From Methanofastidiosum sp. (GTDB lineage: Archaea > Methanobacteriota_B > Thermococci > Methanofastidiosales > Methanofastidiosaceae), in contig JAHKLW010000033.1 in assembly GCA_020854815.1 (NCBI GenBank), positions 1-46,723 of the forward strand: a stretch of DNA of 46,723 nt, in the 5' to 3' direction. The notes beneath the pieces are model-generated. The model was not told the DNA's origin and did not search any database. It saw only the letters and a list, made by a program, of their open reading frames with translations. The translations under genes and the position numbers were made by a program. Numbering within the stretch: the first letter of the stretch is position 1; every line of letters begins with the position of its first letter. Of this stretch, positions 7,797-16,201 are shown in pieces.

Positions 7797-9713
7797 ATGA
7801 AATATAATGTTTCTGAAAAGATTATATCTGCTCATTTGGTTGAGGGCGAGATGCAAAGTCAAAGCCTTATTGCAATTAAAATTGATCAGACTTTAACTCA
7901 AGATGCAACAGGCACACTTGCCTACTTACAGTTTGAAGCAATGGGGGTACCAAAAGTAAAAACTGAATTATCGGTAAGTTATGTTGATCACAATACTCTA
8001 CAGACTTCATTTGAAAATGCAGATGATCACGCATATCTGCAAAGCGTTGCAAAAAAATATGGGCTAGTCTTTTCAAGACCTGGAAATGGAATCTGCCACC
8101 AGCTGCATCTTGAAAGATTTGGAGTTCCTGGGAAAACTCTACTTGGCTCTGATAGTCACACGCCAACAGGCGGCGGTATAGGAATGATTTCTATGGGTGC
8201 GGGGGGGCTTGACGTCGCACTTGCAATGGCAGGTGAGCCATTTTACTTGAAAATGCCAAACATAGTGGAAGTTTGTCTTGATGGAGAACTTTCTGATTGG
8301 ACTTCTGCAAAGGATGTAATTTTAGAATTATTGGGGAGATTATCCGTTAAGGGCGGAGTTAATAAAATATTTGAATTTACTGGGAAAGGTATTGAGAGTT
8401 TATCTGTTCCTGAAAGGGCAACAATTACAAATATGGGAACTGAACTTGGCGCTACAACTTCTATTTTCCCAAGTGATAAAATAACAAAAAAGTTCATGGA
8501 ATCTGAGGGCAGAGGAAAGGAATGGCAAAGGATTGAAGCTGACAATAGTGCAGAATATTCTGAATCTATTTCAATTGATTTAGACAAATTAGAACCAATG
8601 ATTGCAAAACCCCACATGCCCGACAATGTTGTGAAAATAAGTGAAATTGAAGGCACTAAAGTATCTCAAGTAGCAATTGGAAGTTGCACCAATTCATCCT
8701 ACAAGGATTTAGCACTAGTATCAGAAGTTCTAAAAGGAAAGACAGTTCATCCCAATGTAAGTCTTGTTGTTTCTCCTGGTTCTAAACAAGTTTTGTCTAT
8801 GATAGCAAAGGATGGCCATCTGAAGAATATTGTTGATGCTGGAGGAAGAATATTAGAGTGTACGTGTGGTCCATGTATTGGAATGGGACAAGCCCCTACA
8901 TCGGAGGGTACTTCCCTTAGAACATTCAACAGAAATTTCAAAGGTAGAAGCGGTACAAAAGATGCAGATATCTACTTAGTAAGTCCTGAAGTTGCAGTTG
9001 CGGCTGCTCTTTATGGAGTTATAACTGATCCTAGAAAATTAGGCAAATACCCAAAGGTAGAGATGCCAGATAAATTTGAGATTAACGATAACATGTTCAT
9101 TTTTCCAACAGAGGATGGAAAGGATGTTGAGATAGTCAGAGGGCCAAATATAAAGCCTGTTCCAAGAAACGAGAGTCTAAAAGATCCCTTGAGAGGTTCT
9201 GTTCTATTAAAAACTGGAGACAATATTACAACTGACGATATAATGCCTGCAGGGGCGAAGATATTGCCACTTAGATCAAATATTCCAAAAATTTCTGAAT
9301 ATACTTTTGAGAGGATAGATAAAGACTTCCCTTCAAGGGCTAAAGCTAAAGATGGCGGATTCATTATCGGAGGTTCAAATTATGGTCAGGGCTCTTCAAG
9401 GGAACATGCGGCAATTGCCCCAATGTTCTTGGGGGTCAAGGCCGTAATTGCTAAGAGTTTTGCAAGGATTCATCATGCAAATTTAGTTAACTTTGGGATA
9501 GTACCCTTAACATTTTCAGATGAAAAGGACTATGACAGAATTGAGTTTGGGGATGAGCTAGTAATTGAAATAGGAGATTTTAGTAACATCGGCTGTAAAA
9601 ATGTTACAAAGAATCAAACATACAAGCTCAATAAAAATCTCTTGGGCAGAGATTTAGACCTTTTAAAGGCCGGCGGGGCCTTAAATTATGTGTATAACAA
9701 AATGAGGAGATAA
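7797..9713 (+). CDS. acnA: Aconitate hydratase
   Basis: A 638-residue aconitase-superfamily enzyme. The [4Fe-4S] ligands are C297 ([13 protein letters not shown]) and C357/C360 (CTCGPCIG). The swivel domain follows ([15 protein letters not shown] near residue 522). It isomerises citrate and isocitrate via cis-aconitate in the cytoplasm. The length is well below the roughly 900 residues of bacterial AcnA and fits the shorter, 640-residue archaeal/anaerobe type. Leucine-pathway isopropylmalate isomerase usually has two separate subunits, so the fused form and the icd neighbour favour aconitase. One base separates its stop from icd, so the two form an operon. Confidence 0.92.
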   Translation: MKYNVSEKIISAHLVEGEMQSQSLIAIKIDQTLTQDATGTLAYLQFEAMGVPKVKTELSVSYVDHNTLQTSFENADDHAYLQSVAKKYGLVFSRPGNGICHQLHLERFGVPGKTLLGSDSHTPTGGGIGMISMGAGGLDVALAMAGEPFYLKMPNIVEVCLDGELSDWTSAKDVILELLGRLSVKGGVNKIFEFTGKGIESLSVPERATITNMGTELGATTSIFPSDKITKKFMESEGRGKEWQRIEADNSAEYSESISIDLDKLEPMIAKPHMPDNVVKISEIEGTKVSQVAIGSCTNSSYKDLALVSEVLKGKTVHPNVSLVVSPGSKQVLSMIAKDGHLKNIVDAGGRILECTCGPCIGMGQAPTSEGTSLRTFNRNFKGRSGTKDADIYLVSPEVAVAAALYGVITDPRKLGKYPKVEMPDKFEINDNMFIFPTEDGKDVEIVRGPNIKPVPRNESLKDPLRGSVLLKTGDNITTDDIMPAGAKILPLRSNIPKISEYTFERIDKDFPSRAKAKDGGFIIGGSNYGQGSSREHAAIAPMFLGVKAVIAKSFARIHHANLVNFGIVPLTFSDEKDYDRIEFGDELVIEIGDFSNIGCKNVTKNQTYKLNKNLLGRDLDLLKAGGALNYVYNKMRR

Positions 9714-9714
9714 A

Positions 9715-10914
9715 ATGAGTGGAGATTTAATCACAATAAAATCGGGAAAGATCGATGTTCCTGATTATCCTATAATTCCTTTCATTGAAGGGGATGGAAT
9801 AGGTCCTGACATATGGAAGGCATCCCAAAAGATTATGGACGCCGCCATCCAAAAAGCATACGGAAGCAAGAGAAAAATATACTGGACAGAAGTATTGGCT
9901 GGAGAAAAGGCTTTCAATAAAACAAAAAGCTGGCTCCCAGATGAAACAGTTGATAAGATAAAAGAGTGCATAGTGGGCATTAAGGGACCTTTGACAACTC
10001 CTGTTGGAGGAGGTATAAGAAGTATTAATGTTACACTAAGACAAGTTCTTGACCTTTATGCATGTATAAGGCCTGTTAGGTACTATACTGGGATCCCATC
10101 TCCAATGAAACATCCAGAATATGTTGATATGATTGTTTTTAGAGAAAATACCGAAGATGTTTATTCTGGCATAGAATGGCCTGCGGGCTCTGACGAAGCC
10201 AACAAAGTTATTTCTTATCTTGAAACACAGTTTGGAGTAAGAATAAGGAAAAACTCTAGCATAGGTATAAAACCCATTTCAGAGTTTGGAACAAAAAGGA
10301 TTGTTAAGAAAGCATTTGATTTTGCCATTGAAAATAGTAGAAAGTCCGTAACTGTAGTTCACAAAGGAAACATAATGAAATACACAGAAGGGGCTTTTAA
10401 GAATTGGGCATATGATCTTGCTAATCAGGATTACAAGGGTAAGATTATCCCTTATACTGAGTACAAAGATTCTGGTATTGTGCTAAAAGACGCTATAGCT
10501 GACAACATGTTCCAGCAAGCTCTTTTGAGGCCCGCTGAATATGATGTACTTGTCATGCCAAATCTAAACGGAGATTACTTCTCTGATGCACTTGCAGCTC
10601 AAGTTGGCGGACTTGGGATTGCGCCTGGTGGAAATGTCGGAGATGGCTACGCAGTATTTGAAGCAACTCACGGCACCGCACCAAAATATACAGGAATGGA
10701 CAAAGTAAATCCGGGATCATTACTACTTTCTGGCGTTATGATGCTAAACTACCTTGGATGGAAGGAAGCTGCAACTTTAGTTGAAAAGAGCTTTGGCGAA
10801 ACAATAAAACAAAAATATGTCACATATGACTTCGCTAGGCAGATGGAAGGCGCAACAGAAGTAAAATGCTCCGAGTTTGGAGAAAGAATAATTAAAAATA
10901 TGGATAAAAATTAA
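9715..10914 (+). CDS. icd: Isocitrate dehydrogenase, NADP-type
   Basis: A 399-residue protein colinear with bacterial/archaeal type I isocitrate dehydrogenase. The substrate loop [17 protein letters not shown] contains the Ser that is phosphorylated in E. coli. [17 protein letters not shown] carries the metal-binding Asp. HGTAPKYTG retains the Lys-Tyr pair that in E. coli contacts the NADP 2'-phosphate, hence the cofactor call. It converts isocitrate to 2-oxoglutarate. SD GAGGAGAT lies within the end of acnA. Product 2-oxoglutarate would feed the glutamate dehydrogenase encoded about 10 kb away. Confidence 0.95.
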   Translation: MSGDLITIKSGKIDVPDYPIIPFIEGDGIGPDIWKASQKIMDAAIQKAYGSKRKIYWTEVLAGEKAFNKTKSWLPDETVDKIKECIVGIKGPLTTPVGGGIRSINVTLRQVLDLYACIRPVRYYTGIPSPMKHPEYVDMIVFRENTEDVYSGIEWPAGSDEANKVISYLETQFGVRIRKNSSIGIKPISEFGTKRIVKKAFDFAIENSRKSVTVVHKGNIMKYTEGAFKNWAYDLANQDYKGKIIPYTEYKDSGIVLKDAIADNMFQQALLRPAEYDVLVMPNLNGDYFSDALAAQVGGLGIAPGGNVGDGYAVFEATHGTAPKYTGMDKVNPGSLLLSGVMMLNYLGWKEAATLVEKSFGETIKQKYVTYDFARQMEGATEVKCSEFGERIIKNMDKN

Positions 10915-11171
10915 TCCTCTTTTTTACCTTTCTTTTTCTTTTGAACAACTTCTTTTCTGAATTCTTCGATATCCTCTTCAGGGATTTCTGGGAAATATAT
11001 CAGATCGTTTACAAATACACTTTCCTTAATACTTCCATAGCCGCATTCTTTACAGATATCCCTTACCATATAATTGAATGATTCAACAGAAACATCAGTA
11101 CTACCGCAATTTGGGCAGATTTTGATGTACCCTTTCATGCGTGTTTCATCAATAGGTTTTTTCTTCTTCAT
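10911..11171 (-). CDS. Small zinc-ribbon protein
   Basis: An 86-residue protein with a four-cysteine zinc ribbon (C19/C22 in CPNCGS and C40/C43 in CKECGYG), then an acidic-hydrophobic segment and a lysine-rich tail ending [10 protein letters not shown] do not recognise a named family; archaeal genomes carry many such free-standing ribbons. The last four bases overlap the stop region of icd on the other strand. The Lys-rich tail is encoded by T-rich sequence on the plus strand, which may double as the icd transcription terminator. Confidence 0.75.
   Translation of the reverse strand: MKKKKPIDETRMKGYIKICPNCGSTDVSVESFNYMVRDICKECGYGSIKESVFVNDLIYFPEIPEEDIEEFRKEVVQKKKKGKKED
10919..10943 (+). terminator. 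U-rich terminator of icd inside the opposite gene
   Basis: Directly after the icd stop the plus strand reads T-rich (CTCTTTTTTACC then TTTCTTTTTC), the kind of U-tract that ends archaeal transcripts. The same bases encode the Lys-rich tail of the convergent zinc-ribbon protein. Confidence 0.35.
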
Positions 11172-11184
11172 AATTCTTCAGGTT

Positions 11185-11198
11185 ATCTATTAGATTAT
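11185..11198 (-). repeat. 14-bp shared element, copy 1
   Basis: ATCTATTAGATTAT (plus-strand reading) lies between the minus-strand TATA-like TTTTTATAAT (about 11201-11210) and the start of the zinc-ribbon gene. The identical 14-mer occurs in the same relative place at 11684-11697 before the GNAT gene. Confidence 0.4.
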
Positions 11199-11216
11199 TT
11201 GATTATAAAAATCTAT

Positions 11217-11681
11217 TCAATCAAGATAGTACATTCTGACCTTTTTACCGCCAGATGTTAGAGTTCCTACCTCTTTAAATCCAACTTTATTATGGAATTT
11301 AACTGAGTCTTCATTTGGGGGTTCAATAGATACTTCTGCTACAAGGGGTATTGGCCCTTTCTTGTTTATCACTTCTTTGTATAACATAGACACAATCCCT
11401 TTGCCTCTCATAGACTCATCAACAATTACTCTATCGATATAGTAGTATCTCCTGAACTTATTTTTAAACCATAGAAAATTGATATTATCATAATCTGTGC
11501 TGTGATCCATAGCCATCAAGAATCCAACTACTTTCTCAGTATTTTCAATCACACTGAAGAATGGGATGTTCATATATTTTTGAAAAAACGCAATTTCCTT
11601 TTTACCTACCCATTTAGATTCTATATTGTTTAATTCTAGTATTCTAGGTAAGTCTTTTTCTTGTGCTCTTCTAATATTCAT
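11217..11681 (-). CDS. GNAT-family N-acetyltransferase
   Basis: A 154-residue GNAT protein. Motif A, VIVDESMRGKGIVSMLYKEV, contains the acetyl-CoA pyrophosphate loop RGKGIV at 92-97. The C-terminal KFHNKVGFKEVG is the usual motif B ending. It transfers an acetyl group from acetyl-CoA to an amine of unknown identity. The gene seems leaderless: a minus-strand TTTTAATATA near 11702-11711 lies about 22-30 nt before the ATG, and a palindromic TAATCT-ATT-AGATTA abuts the start codon. A separate promoter rather than an operon with the zinc-ribbon gene is likely. Confidence 0.85.
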   Translation of the reverse strand: MNIRRAQEKDLPRILELNNIESKWVGKKEIAFFQKYMNIPFFSVIENTEKVVGFLMAMDHSTDYDNINFLWFKNKFRRYYYIDRVIVDESMRGKGIVSMLYKEVINKKGPIPLVAEVSIEPPNEDSVKFHNKVGFKEVGTLTSGGKKVRMYYLD

Positions 11682-11697
11682 TAATCTATTAGATTAT
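11682..11697 (-). promoter_or_regulatory. Palindrome at the start of the GNAT gene; shared element copy 2
   Basis: TAATCTATTAGATTA at 11682-11696 has perfect 6-bp arms around ATT and ends one base from the ATG. It would overlap the transcription start of a leaderless message. It includes the 14-mer also found at 11185-11198. Confidence 0.4.
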
Positions 11698-11787
11698 TAG
11701 GTATATTAAAATCTTTAGTTCTATCTTTCATATGTTAGTTTTTTAAAAAGATAGGGTATCTATCTAAAATAGAAGAGAGGATATTCA

Positions 11788-12876
11788 ATGGATAATTCAT
11801 CAGTTGATCTAGAAACTATTGGTTGGGATTCATACTTTGAAGATAATTTTACCGAGTATAAAGAGGAAGGATTTGTACCTGGCCGAATTACTGAAGTCCA
11901 ACGTAAAAGTTTCATGGTGATCACAGAATTAGGCGAGATTGAATCAAGAGTTTCTGGTAAATTTAGATTTAATTCTCCGGACAAAAGTAATTTCCCGGTA
12001 GTTGGAGATTGGGTGGCCATAAAGACAGAGATTAATAACAAGGGAACTATTCATGAAGTGCTGCCAAGAAAGAGCAAATTCTCTAGAAAAATTGCAGGTA
12101 AACTTACAGAAGAACAGGTCTTACTTGCAAATGTTGATGTGGTTTTGATTGTATCGAGACTTGATCATGATTTTAATATTCAGAGGATTGAAAGATACCT
12201 TACTTTAGTTTCAAAGAGTGGTTCAAAACCAGCCATTGTACTGAATAAATCTGATATTTGTGAAGATATTGATCATAAGCTAGAAGAAGTGAAGAAAATA
12301 GCTCCAAATGTTGCAATACATAATTTGAGTGCAGAGTTAAATGAAGGTTTGGATTCAATTGAACAATATCTAGAAAAAGGAAAGACCATAGCACTTCTTG
12401 GGTCTTCTGGCGTAGGTAAATCAACAATTATTAATAGATTACTTGGTACTAATCGTCAAAAAGTTAGTTCTGTAAGAAAATCAGATAGCCATGGGCGACA
12501 TACTACGACTTACAGAGAGATGATTATGCTTCCAAATGGAGGGATGATTATTGACAATCCCGGAATGAGAGAGCTTCAATTGTGGTCTGATGGTGACGAT
12601 GTTAGTGATGTCTTTTCTGATATAGAAGCACTTTCAGATAACTGCAGATTTTATGATTGTACTCATATTAGCGAGCCAGGATGTGCTGTAAAGGTTGCAA
12701 TTGAAAACGGTGATCTCGAAGCACGTCGTTATGAACATTATCTCAAACTGAAAAAAGAGATAGAATACCTTAATATAAAACAGAACGAGATGGGTAGAGT
12801 TACAGATAAGGCTAGAGGGCGAGGCATGTCTAAAAAAATAAAACTCATAAGAAAAATGAGGACTGATAAATACTAG
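11788..12876 (+). CDS. rsgA: Ribosome small-subunit-dependent GTPase RsgA
   Basis: A 362-residue circularly permuted GTPase. The order is an OB-fold N-terminal domain, G4 NKSD, G1 GSSGVGKST at 205-213, G3 DNPGMRE, then the RsgA zinc site C286, C291, H293 and C299 (CRFYDCTHISEPGC). It matures or checks the 30S subunit and hydrolyses GTP on the ribosome. RsgA is essentially a bacterial family with patchy presence in mesophilic archaea, so transfer from bacteria is likely. GAGAGGATATTCA precedes the ATG and supports the start. It stands alone, divergent from the GNAT gene. Confidence 0.95.
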   Translation: MDNSSVDLETIGWDSYFEDNFTEYKEEGFVPGRITEVQRKSFMVITELGEIESRVSGKFRFNSPDKSNFPVVGDWVAIKTEINNKGTIHEVLPRKSKFSRKIAGKLTEEQVLLANVDVVLIVSRLDHDFNIQRIERYLTLVSKSGSKPAIVLNKSDICEDIDHKLEEVKKIAPNVAIHNLSAELNEGLDSIEQYLEKGKTIALLGSSGVGKSTIINRLLGTNRQKVSSVRKSDSHGRHTTTYREMIMLPNGGMIIDNPGMRELQLWSDGDDVSDVFSDIEALSDNCRFYDCTHISEPGCAVKVAIENGDLEARRYEHYLKLKKEIEYLNIKQNEMGRVTDKARGRGMSKKIKLIRKMRTDKY

Positions 12877-12918
12877 ATTAATAATTTTAGTAAAATCATT
12901 AAGCAATCATTTCAAAAC

Positions 12919-12928
12919 CTTTAAAACT
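12919..12928 (+). promoter_or_regulatory. TATA box of the VOC gene (leaderless)
   Basis: CCTTTAAAAC lies about 25 nt upstream of the ATG at 12949, and no SD is present between them. Confidence 0.4.
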
Positions 12929-12948
12929 ATCCATTTCTTAAAGTATTT

Positions 12949-13392
12949 ATGGCAACTTTAAACCATATAGCGCTACTTGTTTCAAATCTTGAAGCATCAA
13001 AAAGATTCTATAAAGAAACACTAGGATTAGAACCAATCTTTGAACATCCAATAAGTGGCGAACAGTTCGAAAAAGTAACAGGTTTAAATGATTTTGATGT
13101 TGTATTTGCAGTATTATCTGATAATAAATCAAAGGTAAACATCGAACTAGTAGAATTTAAAAATGGCCTCATGGAAAGTCCTTCAATATTTAATCACATT
13201 GCATTTGAAGTAGATGATGTCGATGAACTCCATCAAAAGTTTGTTAATAATTGTATAGAAACAGTTTCTGAACCAGTAACACTTACTCATCCACACCCAA
13301 AAATAAATGGCAAGAGATTCTTCTATTTTTATGATCCGGATGGGAACATAATAGAAGTATATAATAAAAAAGAAGGATTGTACTCAGAATAA
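12949..13392 (+). CDS. VOC-superfamily (glyoxalase/dioxygenase-fold) protein
   Basis: A 147-residue protein with two beta-alpha-beta-beta-beta modules: LNHIALLVSNLEASKRFYKE at the start, FNHIAFEVDDVDELHQKF in the middle, and FYFYDPDGNIIEVYN at the end. The His of each first strand and the C-terminal Glu of GNIIEVY fit the vicinal-oxygen-chelate metal site. Lactoylglutathione lyase, methylmalonyl-CoA epimerase and fosfomycin-resistance enzymes share this fold, and nothing here chooses between them. It converges on the F420H2:NADP oxidoreductase gene with a 16-nt gap. Confidence 0.85.
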   Translation: MATLNHIALLVSNLEASKRFYKETLGLEPIFEHPISGEQFEKVTGLNDFDVVFAVLSDNKSKVNIELVEFKNGLMESPSIFNHIAFEVDDVDELHQKFVNNCIETVSEPVTLTHPHPKINGKRFFYFYDPDGNIIEVYNKKEGLYSE

Positions 13393-13408
13393 AATTAAAA
13401 ATAATTTA

Positions 13409-14149
13409 TCATTCAGGAAGGTAAGTAAATCTTATTCCCATTCCTTCTCTGACCTTATACCTTATGTTCATTCCTATTAGCAATGCAGTTATTGGCTCAA
13501 TCAGTCTTGCATTCTGTAGTGGTCCACCATCAATTGCCCTAGCACTAGGTATATCCTTTGCAAGTTCCATTATGTTTTTCCTTGCATCTTTTGAGCCGCC
13601 ACATACCATTATATCACAATCGACATCTTTTTCAAGGTCAGAAAGTCTGTCTGCGCTTACATTCTGAAATGCGCTGATTACTTGAACATTCTCTGGTACT
13701 AAGCTCTGAATAACTTCGGCAGCACTTCCTTCCCAAGGAGAAATAACAGTCGTTGCTTTTCCACCAACTGCAGTTGAAAGAGGCACAACTACCGATATAA
13801 TTGTTTTCCCTTCAGTTAAAGCCTCTTTAATAGACGCTACAGTAGGAATAAGATGCGAATAAGGAACACTTATCACAATTATGTCTGCTTTTTTTGCCGC
13901 TTCTAGATTATCGAATCCTAGTATCTTTGCTTCAGGAACTTTTTCCTTTATAGTTTGAACATCAGACCTTTCTATTTCTAATAAAGAACATGCAGTATCG
14001 ATACATATCTCTTTTAGATTATCGGCAGATGCACAAGCCTTACTTTCTTCTCTAGATCCAATAAAGATTTCATGTCCAGCTCTTGCCCATCTTAAAGCAA
14101 GTCCCGTTCCCTGTCCGCCAGTTCCCCCAATAATGGCAATTTTCTTCAT
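13409..14149 (-). CDS. npdG: F420H2:NADP oxidoreductase
   Basis: A 247-residue protein starting MKKIAIIGGTGGQGTGLALR, with the Rossmann dinucleotide loop at 8-14 and GSREESKA supplying the NADP 2'-phosphate contact. The central IIVISVPYSHL and C-terminal GPLQNARLIEPITALLIGMN are the conserved F420-dependent NADP reductase blocks. It moves hydride between reduced coenzyme F420 and NADP and so supplies NADPH in methanogens and relatives. A TTG three codons upstream (14158) is possible, but GGTTGAT directly precedes the ATG at 14149. It has its own promoter downstream of the corrinoid methyltransferase gene. Confidence 0.93.
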   Translation of the reverse strand: MKKIAIIGGTGGQGTGLALRWARAGHEIFIGSREESKACASADNLKEICIDTACSLLEIERSDVQTIKEKVPEAKILGFDNLEAAKKADIIVISVPYSHLIPTVASIKEALTEGKTIISVVVPLSTAVGGKATTVISPWEGSAAEVIQSLVPENVQVISAFQNVSADRLSDLEKDVDCDIMVCGGSKDARKNIMELAKDIPSARAIDGGPLQNARLIEPITALLIGMNIRYKVREGMGIRFTYLPE

Positions 14150-14180
14150 TTTAATCAACCTTAGAATAAATTATACTTGT

Positions 14181-14194
14181 CTATATATAAAAAG
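14181..14194 (-). promoter_or_regulatory. TATA box of npdG
   Basis: On the minus strand CTTTTTATATATAG lies about 32-45 nt before the npdG ATG, leaving a short leader that contains GGTTGAT. Confidence 0.45.
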
Positions 14195-14225
14195 TTTTTG
14201 AGAGAACACTTTCCAATAAAATAGG

Positions 14226-14266
14226 ATGAAAAATTAATTAAAAAAAGAATAAGAAAAATAAAATAA
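14226..14266 (-). terminator. U-rich terminator after the fused methyltransferase gene
   Basis: Directly after the stop codon at 14268 the minus strand is almost pure T with a few A and C over 40 nt, including runs of five and seven T. No hairpin is needed; this is the usual archaeal style of terminator. Confidence 0.5.
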
Positions 14267-14267
14267 T

Positions 14268-16022
14268 TTACTTGTATTTCTTGTGTTCTTCTTCTCTGAT
14301 CTGTTGCCACTTCTTGCCTTTTCTTATACCTTCAAAGACAGGCTCAGCATCTCCTGGTCCTTTACAATATATGGCGTAGTCCATTGTTTCTGCGTATGCT
14401 GGGTCAACTGCTCCACCGGCAACTATGAATGGTACTTCTATACCCTCCTTCTTCATAAGTTCGGCTACCTTGGGGAATGCAGTTCTTGTAGTTGTCATTA
14501 ATGCTGTTCCAGATACGACATCTGGTCTTTCCTTCTTTGCTGCCTCAATTACTTTATCCCATGGAACACTTGCCCCTAGATCAGTTACTTGGTATCCCTT
14601 TGCAATCAAGATTGACTTAACAATGTCTTTTCCAATGGCGTGAACGTCACCGAATGCAACGTGCATAATAATCTTACCCTTTGGCTTGACATCTCCCATT
14701 GCGCTTTGGCAGTGGCTGATACCTTTCTTCATTGCATTTGCGGCAAGTAATATTTCAGGCACGAATGCATATCCACCATCATACATCTCTGCTACTCCAA
14801 TTGCACCAGGCAATAAGGCTTCTTCTACTAAATCGATTGGCTTTACTCCTTTCTTAAGAGCTGCTACTACTAGATCTTCAGTTGTTACAGCATCTCCTAC
14901 CATAACTGCTCTTGTAATATCTGCAAGGTCAGCATTTGTTGGTATGTATTTCTTTATGATTTCTTCTTTGCTTAGTGCGACAACTTTTCTCTTTACTTTC
15001 TTTGGTTCGCAAGCTTCGACCATTGCCCTTATGTTTGCATTTGGAGTCATTGGTGGTGTACCGCAAGCAGGTGATAGAATATCAACACCATCTGTGATAT
15101 CTCTTAATGACTGTGTGTAAACATAATCTGGTTTACCCATCATGACTACCGGGATTGTTTCCAAACTACCAACTAGTGTAACTCTGTCTCCAAGACCCAT
15201 TACAGCTTCCTTAACGGATGTACCAGGAGCTTCAAATGAGAATGCATCAAATCCAGAATGTGGAATTCTGTCCATGTAACCTCTTGTGTCACCACAGATA
15301 TGTAACATTGATACAACATCCTTTGTTTCCTTTGTTAATCTCTTATATCTTGGTTCAAGGAAATACTGGAAGTCCTTTGGATCCAATAAGTCTCCTGATG
15401 CTGTTGGATCAGGCATGTAGAATCCGTCTACACCGCTTGAATCTGCAGAGTTTCTAATGATTTCAATACATAGATCAGTACAAATATCAAGACAAGCTTC
15501 AAACTTCTTCTCTTCTTGTTTTGACCACATTAATATCCTATCAACACCAAAAAGGTGCCCTGCAATAGTCATTGGTCCGGTAACTGTTCTTAGAACGGGA
15601 ACAAGATTTTCATATTTTTCAACGAGAATCTTTGCAGACCCTTCAACTATTGGATTTCTCCCCTTTGATACAACATCTTTAGGCATGTTGTATTTTGTTG
15701 GATCAGTATTCTCAAGTGCATGCTTCAATACTGATGGATGTCTAAGGTCTGTTCCAAGGTCAATTTCTGCTCCTAGCATAGTTGCTTCAGATACTAAATC
15801 GTTATGGGATATCAATACATCTAGGCCCCAAACTTCGTATCTGCCTGCTTGGAACTGTGCCATGACCTTTGAATCTGTCTGACATGCTGGCCAAGTAACA
15901 TTTGTTGAAGCCATTAATTCTTTACAAAAGTTAGAAAGAACCATTACAGGTGTTCTATCAACACGGCCGCCTGTCATAGCGGACATGAATCTTCTATATG
16001 GTGTCATTTCTCTTAATGCCAA
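14268..16022 (-). CDS. Fused UroD-type methyltransferase and corrinoid protein
   Basis: This 584-residue protein joins two normally separate methylotrophy modules. Residues 1-340 are a uroporphyrinogen-decarboxylase-fold methyltransferase (MtaA/MtbA/CmuA type) with zinc-site residues H241 and C243 (LHICGDTRG) and C320 (SPACGTPP). Residues 355-570 are a cobalamin-binding module: a helical cap (VEEALLPGAIGVAEMYDGG), then D459-x-H461-x-x-G464 (FGDVHAIGKDIV), SGTALMTTT and VAGGAVDPAYAE. It should take a methyl group onto cobalt and pass it to a thiol, probably coenzyme M. Fused proteins of this layout were proposed in WSA2 archaea for methylated thiols, but the substrate here is inference. The start is TTG, fixed by GGAGGAGAT 3 nt upstream. 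Confidence 0.88.
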   Translation of the reverse strand: MALREMTPYRRFMSAMTGGRVDRTPVMVLSNFCKELMASTNVTWPACQTDSKVMAQFQAGRYEVWGLDVLISHNDLVSEATMLGAEIDLGTDLRHPSVLKHALENTDPTKYNMPKDVVSKGRNPIVEGSAKILVEKYENLVPVLRTVTGPMTIAGHLFGVDRILMWSKQEEKKFEACLDICTDLCIEIIRNSADSSGVDGFYMPDPTASGDLLDPKDFQYFLEPRYKRLTKETKDVVSMLHICGDTRGYMDRIPHSGFDAFSFEAPGTSVKEAVMGLGDRVTLVGSLETIPVVMMGKPDYVYTQSLRDITDGVDILSPACGTPPMTPNANIRAMVEACEPKKVKRKVVALSKEEIIKKYIPTNADLADITRAVMVGDAVTTEDLVVAALKKGVKPIDLVEEALLPGAIGVAEMYDGGYAFVPEILLAANAMKKGISHCQSAMGDVKPKGKIIMHVAFGDVHAIGKDIVKSILIAKGYQVTDLGASVPWDKVIEAAKKERPDVVSGTALMTTTRTAFPKVAELMKKEGIEVPFIVAGGAVDPAYAETMDYAIYCKGPGDAEPVFEGIRKGKKWQQIREEEHKKYK

Positions 16023-16024
16023 AT

Positions 16025-16034
16025 AATCTCCTCC
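16025..16034 (-). promoter_or_regulatory. Strong SD that fixes a TTG start
   Basis: On the minus strand GGAGGAGATT ends two bases before TTG (16022-16020). The next in-frame ATG is five codons further in, too far for this SD, so TTG is the start of the 584-residue protein. Confidence 0.7.
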
Positions 16035-16041
16035 TTTATGT

Positions 16042-16067
16042 AGTCAACCAATTAAAATAGGTTAACT
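16042..16067 (-). promoter_or_regulatory. Stem-loop in the leader of the fused methyltransferase gene
   Basis: On the minus strand AGTTAACC, a 10-nt A/T loop, and GGTTGACT form an 8-bp stem (seven Watson-Crick pairs and one G-U) ending 8 nt before the SD. It could be an RNA element or an operator. Confidence 0.4.
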
Positions 16068-16090
16068 TACCCAATTGTTCCTTTTGATTA

Positions 16091-16128
16091 ATTAATAAAA
16101 GGTTTTTCATGGATGGTCTAGCCATCCA
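16091..16128 (-). promoter_or_regulatory. Promoter and upstream palindrome of the fused methyltransferase gene
   Basis: The minus-strand TATA-like CCTTTTATTAAT (16091-16102) is preceded by the palindrome TGGATGG-CTAGA-CCATCCA (16110-16128, perfect 7-bp arms). The position just upstream of BRE/TATA suits an activator or repressor site. The palindrome could instead be a hairpin ending the message from the gene at 16202-16651, but no U-tract follows it. Confidence 0.5.
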
Positions 16129-16201
16129 ATTATTTAATCAACAATAGTCAAAAAATAAATTTTAATTTAAAACAATAAATATAGAAAAAATTATAGAAAG
16201 A

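Noticed and set aside
7797-9713. Aconitase as isopropylmalate or homoaconitate isomerase
   Set aside because: Those archaeal enzymes normally have separate large and small subunits. This one is a single chain directly followed by isocitrate dehydrogenase.
12634-12906. 90-residue minus-strand ORF at the end of rsgA
   Set aside because: It lies opposite the conserved RsgA zinc region, with Phe/Ile-rich shadow composition and no start signal.
14686-15882. Several plus-strand ORFs opposite the fused methyltransferase
   Set aside because: All are antisense shadows of a well-conserved protein and have no SD or domain signature.
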